Assembly: GCA_030039005.1 (NCBI GenBank)
Contig: JASHQT010000182.1
Span: 1 to 26,759, forward strand
DNA: 26,759 nt
Direction of reading: 5' to 3'
Source: Bryobacteraceae bacterium
GTDB taxonomy: Bacteria > Acidobacteriota > Terriglobia > Bryobacterales > Bryobacteraceae
Position 1 is the first letter of the stretch. Each line of letters starts with the position of its first letter. A program made the position numbers and the translations under genes. This document shows positions 22,139 to 26,759 of the stretch, in pieces. The notes beneath the pieces were generated by a model. The model had not been told where the DNA came from, made no database searches, and saw nothing but the letters and a program-made list of their open reading frames with translations.

Positions 22139-25100
22139 ATGCGCACGTCATTCTCCCGCTTACTGCTCACATCTTTATTCGCAATATCATCGCTGGTCAT
22201 CTGCTGGGGTGCATCGGTCCCGCAGTCATTCGGGACGGAGAAGAGCGCCCCGGCTGTCCTCAAAAGCGCCTACGGCCACCCCCCGTTGGTCTTTGAGCCG
22301 AACACCGGGCAAACCGATCCCAGCGTGCGGTTCCTTGCACGCACGCGCGCCATGACCGTGTTCTTCACCGACACCGAGGCGGTCATGGTGCTCAGCCGGA
22401 GCGAACAGCCGCTTTACGATCCGCAACGCCGGCTCAAGGAGCCGCCGAAACTCACGCAGACCGTCGTGAGGATGAAGCTGGTCGGCGCGCAAAAGCTGAG
22501 TGAATGGACCGGCCTCGACAAACAGCCCGGGATCAGCAATTACTTCATTGGGAACGATCCTAAGCAATGGCGGACCAGCATACCCAACTACGGGCGCGCA
22601 GAAGCGCGCGGAGTTTACCCCGGCGTGGACCTCATCTGCTACGGCACACAGGGCCAGTTGGAGTACGACCTCGCCGTGGCGCCTGGAGCGGACCCAGCTC
22701 AGGTGCAGTTGGCCTGGGAAGGGACGGAGTCGCTGCGCTTGAACGCGAACGGCGATCTGGTGCTGGCCACGCAATTAGGCGACGTGGTGCAGAAGCGGCC
22801 GCGCGTGTATCAGGAAATTGGCGGAAAGCAGGTTGAGGTGGCGTCGAAGTATGTGCTCGCTCAAGGCAACCGGGTGCGCTTCGAGTTGGCGCGCTATGAC
22901 CGCAGCCGCCGGCTATGGATCGACCCGGTGGTGCTGGCCTACTCCACTTACCTGGGAGGCAGCAGCAATAACTACCCTTCTGGCATCGCCGTGGATACGG
23001 CGGGCTCGGCCTACGTGGTGGGATATACACAATCGACCAACTTTCCCACCGACTCCGCCTACCAGAGCACATATCAGGGAGGGTGGGACGCGTTCGTGAC
23101 CAAGCTGGCTGCAACCGGTAGCGCTCTGGTGTACTCCACTTATCTTGGCGGTAGTGGCTATGATCAAGCAAACGGCATCGCGGTGGATGCGACAGGTTCG
23201 GCCTATGTCGTGGGGGATACACAATCGGCCAACTTTCCGACCATGTCGCCGTTCCAGTCGACCCTCCAGGGCTCGGAAAATGCGTTCGTGACCAAGCTAG
23301 CACCTGCTGGCAATGCCCTGGTCTATTCGACCTATTTGGGAGGCAGCCGTGAGGATATTGGCCTCGGCATCGCGGTGGACGCACCGGGTGCGGCTTATGT
23401 GACTGGGAATGCAACCTCCACCAACTTTCCCCTGCAGTCGCCCTTCCAGTCGACCGTCCAGGGAGACGGCGCCGCGTTCGTGACCAAACTTGCGCCGACC
23501 GGCAACGCTCTGGTCTACTCGACTTATTTGGGAGGCAGCGATAGTAACGGTGGTTCGGGCATTGCGGTGGATTCTACGGGCGCGGCCTATGTCACGGGAT
23601 ACACAGATTCCCCTGACTTCCCAACGCAGTCCGCCTACCAGGCCACCTATCAAGGAGGCATGGACGCGTTCGTGACCAAGCTGGCGCCAGCCGGCAATGC
23701 GCTCGTCTACTCCACCTATTTGGGAGGCAGTAGCCGTGACGTTGGTTCGGGCATCGCGGTGGATTCTACCGGCGCGGCCTATGTCGCTGGATACACCTAT
23801 TCCGCCAATTTCCCAACGCAGTCCGCCTACCAGGCGACCTATCCAGGCGAAATCGACGCGTTCGTGACCAAGCTGGCGCCGGCCGGTAATGCGCTGGCCT
23901 ACTCGACCTATTTGGGAGGCAGCAGCAATGACTCTGGCCAAGGCATTGCGGTGGATGCGTCAGGCTCGGCCTATGTCGTAGGGTACACACAGTCGACCAA
24001 CTTTCCTACGCAGTCCGCGTACCAGGCCACGCTTCAGGGAGGAGGATTGGATGCATTCGTCACCAAGCTGGCACCGGCCGGTAATGCGCTGGCCTATTCC
24101 ACCTACCTGGGAGGCAGCGGTCCTGACCAGGGGTTTGGCATCGCGGTGGATGCAACCGGCGCGGCGTATGTCACGGGATTTACAGGTTCGGTCGACTTTC
24201 CGACTGAGTCGGCCTACCAAAACACCAACTTGGCAGGCGCATCGGCTTACACCGGGTTCGTGACCAAGTTCGCGCCCTTCGGCTCTGCCCCTGCGACGCC
24301 GGCCATCACTACTTTATCCCCGAGCTCAGCGACGGCCGGGGGCGCGGCATTCAGTCTGGCGGTGAACGGGTCCGGTTTCGTGCAGCAATCGGTCGTGCAG
24401 TGGAATGGCTCGTCTCTGGCTACAACTTACGTCAGCAGTACACAGTTGACTGCCTCAGTGCCAGCCAATCTGATTGCGGCTGCTGGCGTGGCCAGCATTA
24501 GTGTTGTGAATGCAGGAAACTTGATTTCAAATATCGTGCTTTTCAGCATAAACACCGCCGCAAATACAGTCCCGAGTATTACTGGTCTCAGCCCCAGCTC
24601 AGTCGCGGCAGGCAGCCCGGCCTTTAGCCTCGTGGTCAACGGGACCAATTTTGCTTCGACAGCGGTGGTGCAGTGGAATGGCTCGTCTCTGAGCACGACC
24701 TTTGTCAGCGAAACGGAGTTGATCGCCTCGGTGCCCGCCAATCTCGTTGCCAGCCAGGGCAGCGCCAGCATCACTGTGCTAAGTCCCGGCGGCACAGTGT
24801 CCAATACAGCAACATTTTTCATAACGGCCGCGACGGCAAGCACTACGGCTTCGGTACCCGAGTTTGGGACTGGTGGAGGTTTTATCACTGGGTTTTATGT
24901 TGTCAATTCCGGCGATCAGCCAGCAAGCTTTACCATCACCTTCCGCGACGATAATGGGGATCTAGTGTCTCTTTCCTTCAATGGCCTGCCGTCAGCGAGC
25001 GCACTGTCCGATACGATTCCCGCCTATGGATCCGGCTACTACGAGGCAGGTAATCCGGCTGCAGCTTTGGTGGCCGGATCTGCACTTGTCAGCTCGGAGC

Positions 25101-25513
25101 CGTCGATCACCGTGCAGGGGATCTTCAGACGCCATGGGGCGGACAACAGTTACTATGAGGCCGCGATTTTCACGAGCGGAGGGAACTATGAAGTGATGTT
25201 CCCGTTCGACGACACCACGTTCGCCGCCGCGAACGAGCAAATTTTTACTGGTATCGCAATCGCCAATATGGATCCTATGATTTCGGCGGATGTGACTTGC
25301 ACGGCGCGCGATCCCCAAGGAAATATCATTCCAAATGCGGTCTCCGTGCCGGCGCTCAACCCGCTGGGACACTGGGCCAATTATTCGTTCCCCGCGCTGA
25401 CAGGCTTGCGGGGAACGCTGGATTGCAGCTCGAACACTAAGATCGGAGTCATCGCGCTTCGATTCCTCGGCTACAATGGCATGGCTTCGCTGCCGGTGAT
25501 TCCAATTCGATGA
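22139..25513 (+). CDS. Secreted SBBP-repeat beta-propeller protein with two IPT/TIG domains
   Basis: 1124 aa from the ATG at 22139, chosen because AGGAGG stands six bases upstream and a signal peptide (MRTSFSRLLLTSLF, then AISSLVICWGAS) follows; the open frame from 21824 is not used. Residues about 40-262 (PLVFEPNTGQTDPSVRFLA, then YPGVDLICYG, then PRVYQEIGG) are the domain usually found before SBBP repeats (DUF7948 as I recall). Residues 266-717 are seven SBBP repeats, enough for a closed seven-bladed propeller. Two IPT/TIG domains (about 717-805 and 807-895) follow, then a C-terminal domain (about 900-1124) of the FxxxGGGFITGF type common in acidobacterial secreted proteins. No catalytic motif is seen; an adhesive, scaffold or glycan/protein-binding role is inferred. 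Confidence 0.88.
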   Translation: MRTSFSRLLLTSLFAISSLVICWGASVPQSFGTEKSAPAVLKSAYGHPPLVFEPNTGQTDPSVRFLARTRAMTVFFTDTEAVMVLSRSEQPLYDPQRRLKEPPKLTQTVVRMKLVGAQKLSEWTGLDKQPGISNYFIGNDPKQWRTSIPNYGRAEARGVYPGVDLICYGTQGQLEYDLAVAPGADPAQVQLAWEGTESLRLNANGDLVLATQLGDVVQKRPRVYQEIGGKQVEVASKYVLAQGNRVRFELARYDRSRRLWIDPVVLAYSTYLGGSSNNYPSGIAVDTAGSAYVVGYTQSTNFPTDSAYQSTYQGGWDAFVTKLAATGSALVYSTYLGGSGYDQANGIAVDATGSAYVVGDTQSANFPTMSPFQSTLQGSENAFVTKLAPAGNALVYSTYLGGSREDIGLGIAVDAPGAAYVTGNATSTNFPLQSPFQSTVQGDGAAFVTKLAPTGNALVYSTYLGGSDSNGGSGIAVDSTGAAYVTGYTDSPDFPTQSAYQATYQGGMDAFVTKLAPAGNALVYSTYLGGSSRDVGSGIAVDSTGAAYVAGYTYSANFPTQSAYQATYPGEIDAFVTKLAPAGNALAYSTYLGGSSNDSGQGIAVDASGSAYVVGYTQSTNFPTQSAYQATLQGGGLDAFVTKLAPAGNALAYSTYLGGSGPDQGFGIAVDATGAAYVTGFTGSVDFPTESAYQNTNLAGASAYTGFVTKFAPFGSAPATPAITTLSPSSATAGGAAFSLAVNGSGFVQQSVVQWNGSSLATTYVSSTQLTASVPANLIAAAGVASISVVNAGNLISNIVLFSINTAANTVPSITGLSPSSVAAGSPAFSLVVNGTNFASTAVVQWNGSSLSTTFVSETELIASVPANLVASQGSASITVLSPGGTVSNTATFFITAATASTTASVPEFGTGGGFITGFYVVNSGDQPASFTITFRDDNGDLVSLSFNGLPSASALSDTIPAYGSGYYEAGNPAAALVAGSALVSSEPSITVQGIFRRHGADNSYYEAAIFTSGGNYEVMFPFDDTTFAAANEQIFTGIAIANMDPMISADVTCTARDPQGNIIPNAVSVPALNPLGHWANYSFPALTGLRGTLDCSSNTKIGVIALRFLGYNGMASLPVIPIR
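22934..24289 (+). repeat. Seven tandem SBBP repeats (192-base period)
   Basis: Units begin at 22934, 23126, 23318, 23510, 23702, 23894 and 24089. The first five are exactly 192 bases, the sixth has one extra codon (195) and the seventh is longer and most divergent (201). Each encodes (V/A)YSTYLGGS, then GIAVD, AYV-G, FPT-SAYQ, and DAFVTKLAP. The even spacing keeps frame and blade length. Confidence 0.9.
24395..24691 (+). repeat. Direct repeat of IPT/TIG domain units
   Basis: A 24-base stretch at 24395-24418 recurs exactly at 24668-24691, 273 bases (91 codons) apart, encoding VQWNGSSL in both IPT domains. The flanks are similar but diverged, indicating tandem duplication with this segment kept identical by constraint or gene conversion. 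Confidence 0.75.
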
Positions 25514-25543
25514 CCTGGAACGATCCAGTGACCTGACGCAGTC

Positions 25544-25566
25544 GCGGGGCCGCTTTTCTACCCCGC
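25544..25566. terminator. Hairpin between the convergent SBBP and regulator genes
   Basis: GCGGGG (25544-25549) pairs with CCCCGC (25561-25566) across an 11-base loop that contains the regulator's stop. There is no T-tract on either strand, so a weak or factor-assisted terminator at best. A related hairpin (GCGGGC... with GCCC-CCGC) survives in the remnant at 21794. Confidence 0.3.
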
Positions 25567-26759
25567 CGCCCCGCCCTTGCGCTTGATCTCGATGCTCAGC
25601 CGTTTGATTTTTTGATTGAGCGTCGATAGCGGAATGCGCAGCTTCTCGGACGCCTCGGTCTGGCTCCAGTTCACCGCCTCCAGCGCCTCGATGATCTTGC
25701 GGCGCTCGAAATCGGCCAGGATCTCGGGCAGCGAGGCGTCGGCGGGGAGCGCGCCCGATTCATCGCGGCGGATTTTGACGCCGCCTTCCTGCAAGATGGA
25801 ATCCGGCAGAACATCGACAGGGACTAATGTTTGCGACGCCAGCACCACCGCGCGCTCAATCGCATTCTCCAGCTCGCGCACGTTGCCGGGCCAATTGTAA
25901 TCGAGGAGCAATTGCATCGCGTCCGGGTCCAGACGCAGAAGGCTCCCGCCTTCGGGGGCGAGAAATTTCTCGTTATCCCGGCTGTATTTGGCCAGAAAAT
26001 GATCCACCAGCAGCGGAATGTCTTCCTTGCGTTCGCGCAGCGGCGGCAGCGCCAGGTTGATCACATTGAGCCGGTAATATAAGTCTTCGCGAAATCTCCC
26101 GTCCTCCACCAGCTTCTTGAGGTCGGCATTGGTGGCGGCGATGATCCGCACATCCACCTTGACGGTTTCGGTGGAACCCACCGGCATGAACTCGCGCTCC
26201 TGGATCACGCGCAGCAGCTTGGCCTGGCTTTCCGGGCTGATGGTCCCGATCTCGTCGAAAAAAATCGTGCCTTTGTTGGCCGTCTCGAAATAGCCTTTGC
26301 GCGACGCGACGGCTCCGGTGAAAGCGCCTTTCACATGCCCGAACAGCGCCGATTCCAGCAGGTCGGATGGCACCGAGCCGCTGTTCACCGGCACAAACGG
26401 CTGATCGGCGCGCGCCGAATGGGCGTGAATGGCCTTGGCGATCAGTTCCTTGCCAGTGCCGGTTTCGCCGGTGATCAGGATGTTGGCGCGGCTGGGCGCC
26501 ACTTGCGTCACCAGATCGAGAATGCGCAGCATGCGATCGTTCTTGCCGATGATGTTGGGAAAGCTGTACTGCTGCTTGAGCGCTTTCTTGAGCTGAACGT
26601 TCTCGCGCTCCAAACGGCTGTGCGCGATCATGCGCCCGATCTCGATCAGCAGCTTCTCGTTGTCCCAGGGCTTGGAGAAATAATCACTGGCGCCGTTCTT
26701 GAGCGCCGTCACCGCCACCTCCACCGACCCATAGGCGGTGATCATGAAGACCGGCGTTT
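25558..26759 (-). CDS. Sigma-54-dependent response regulator, NtrC family (5' end outside window)
   Basis: The gene runs off the right edge; the frame is open through TPVF before the Met at 26745, so that Met is internal. Visible are the end of a receiver domain (VFMITAYGS with the switch Thr, and the conserved Lys of YFSKPWD), then the AAA+ sigma-54 activator: Walker A GETGTGKE, sigma-54 contact loop KGAFTGA, Walker B IFFDEIG, RLNVINLALPPLRER, and NWPGNVRELENAIERA. A Fis-type HTH follows near the end (NWSQTEASEKLRIPLSTLNQKIKRL). The phospho-acceptor Asp is outside the window. It would activate sigma-54 promoters with a histidine kinase presumably upstream. A broken copy of its 3' end lies at 21794-21939. 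Confidence 0.93.
   Translation of the reverse strand, partial: TPVFMITAYGSVEVAVTALKNGASDYFSKPWDNEKLLIEIGRMIAHSRLERENVQLKKALKQQYSFPNIIGKNDRMLRILDLVTQVAPSRANILITGETGTGKELIAKAIHAHSARADQPFVPVNSGSVPSDLLESALFGHVKGAFTGAVASRKGYFETANKGTIFFDEIGTISPESQAKLLRVIQEREFMPVGSTETVKVDVRIIAATNADLKKLVEDGRFREDLYYRLNVINLALPPLRERKEDIPLLVDHFLAKYSRDNEKFLAPEGGSLLRLDPDAMQLLLDYNWPGNVRELENAIERAVVLASQTLVPVDVLPDSILQEGGVKIRRDESGALPADASLPEILADFERRKIIEALEAVNWSQTEASEKLRIPLSTLNQKIKRLSIEIKRKGGAAG

Noticed and set aside
22934..24289. Regularly spaced repeats as a CRISPR array
   Set aside because: The repeats are coding, in frame, 192 bases long and diverged, and translate as SBBP blades.

Overview
The window looks like chromosomal DNA of an Acidobacteriota member, most likely a relative of Candidatus Solibacter / Bryobacterales. 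The GC-rich sequence carries several hallmarks of that group. These are a permease of the acidobacterial duplicated orphan permease type, a secreted S53 peptidase with the Solibacter-type C-terminal domain (TIGR03437 as I recall it), a seven-repeat SBBP beta-propeller protein with IPT/TIG domains, and an ArsR-SRPBCC-DoxX operon. Two glycosyltransferase-9 heptosyltransferases imply a Gram-negative outer membrane with a heptose-containing LPS core. No tRNA, rRNA, CRISPR array, transposase or phage gene was recognised. This assignment rests on family content only.

Layout. (1) 1-219 is the tail of uroporphyrinogen-III synthase. (2) 212-3454, minus strand, is a tight three-gene unit: a MoxR-type AAA+ ATPase, a 621-aa protein with a TraB/ChaN-like N-terminal half, and a 180-aa protein with a nuclease-like ESEW...DFEKL signature. 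No vWA gene, the usual MoxR partner, lies beside it. This is the best candidate for an undescribed system. (3) 3455-4075 is a gene-poor spacer with a G-run tract next to the moxR start. (4) 4076-5510 encodes heptosyltransferase II and a MmcQ/YjbR protein, facing an exported dienelactone-hydrolase-like protein (5511-6377). (5) 6466-8217 is an ArsR operon with a textbook promoter, a palindromic operator candidate, a fused tandem SRPBCC protein and a DoxX-like membrane protein. (6) 8328-10778 is an orphan ADOP/MacB-like permease. (7) 10863-12477 encodes an exported amidohydrolase and an exported DsrE-family protein.

(8) 14986-12482, minus strand, is an ECF42 sigma-factor cassette: two YCII/DGPF proteins, the sigma factor and a DUF2277 protein. 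Upstream is a sequence matching the promoter motif reported for ECF42, and a 12-bp-arm inverted repeat covers the sigma factor's GTG start. (9) 15067-16927 is a four-base-overlapping operon: a decayed RfaE2-like nucleotidyltransferase, a WaaC-like heptosyltransferase and an isoprenylcysteine-methyltransferase-like membrane protein. It is followed by a CruF/DUF422 carotenoid gene (16979-17866). (10) 17918-21595 (minus) and 22139-25513 (plus) are two giant secreted proteins, transcribed divergently. (11) 25558-26759, minus strand, is a sigma-54-dependent response regulator cut by the window end.

A structural surprise is that 21794-21939, between the two giant genes, is a degenerate, internally deleted copy of the 3' end of that response regulator together with its downstream hairpin. 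A shorter and weaker match sits at 17857-17881, on the far side of the peptidase gene. Together these suggest that the secreted-protein genes entered, or were duplicated into, a locus where the carotenoid gene once faced the regulator.
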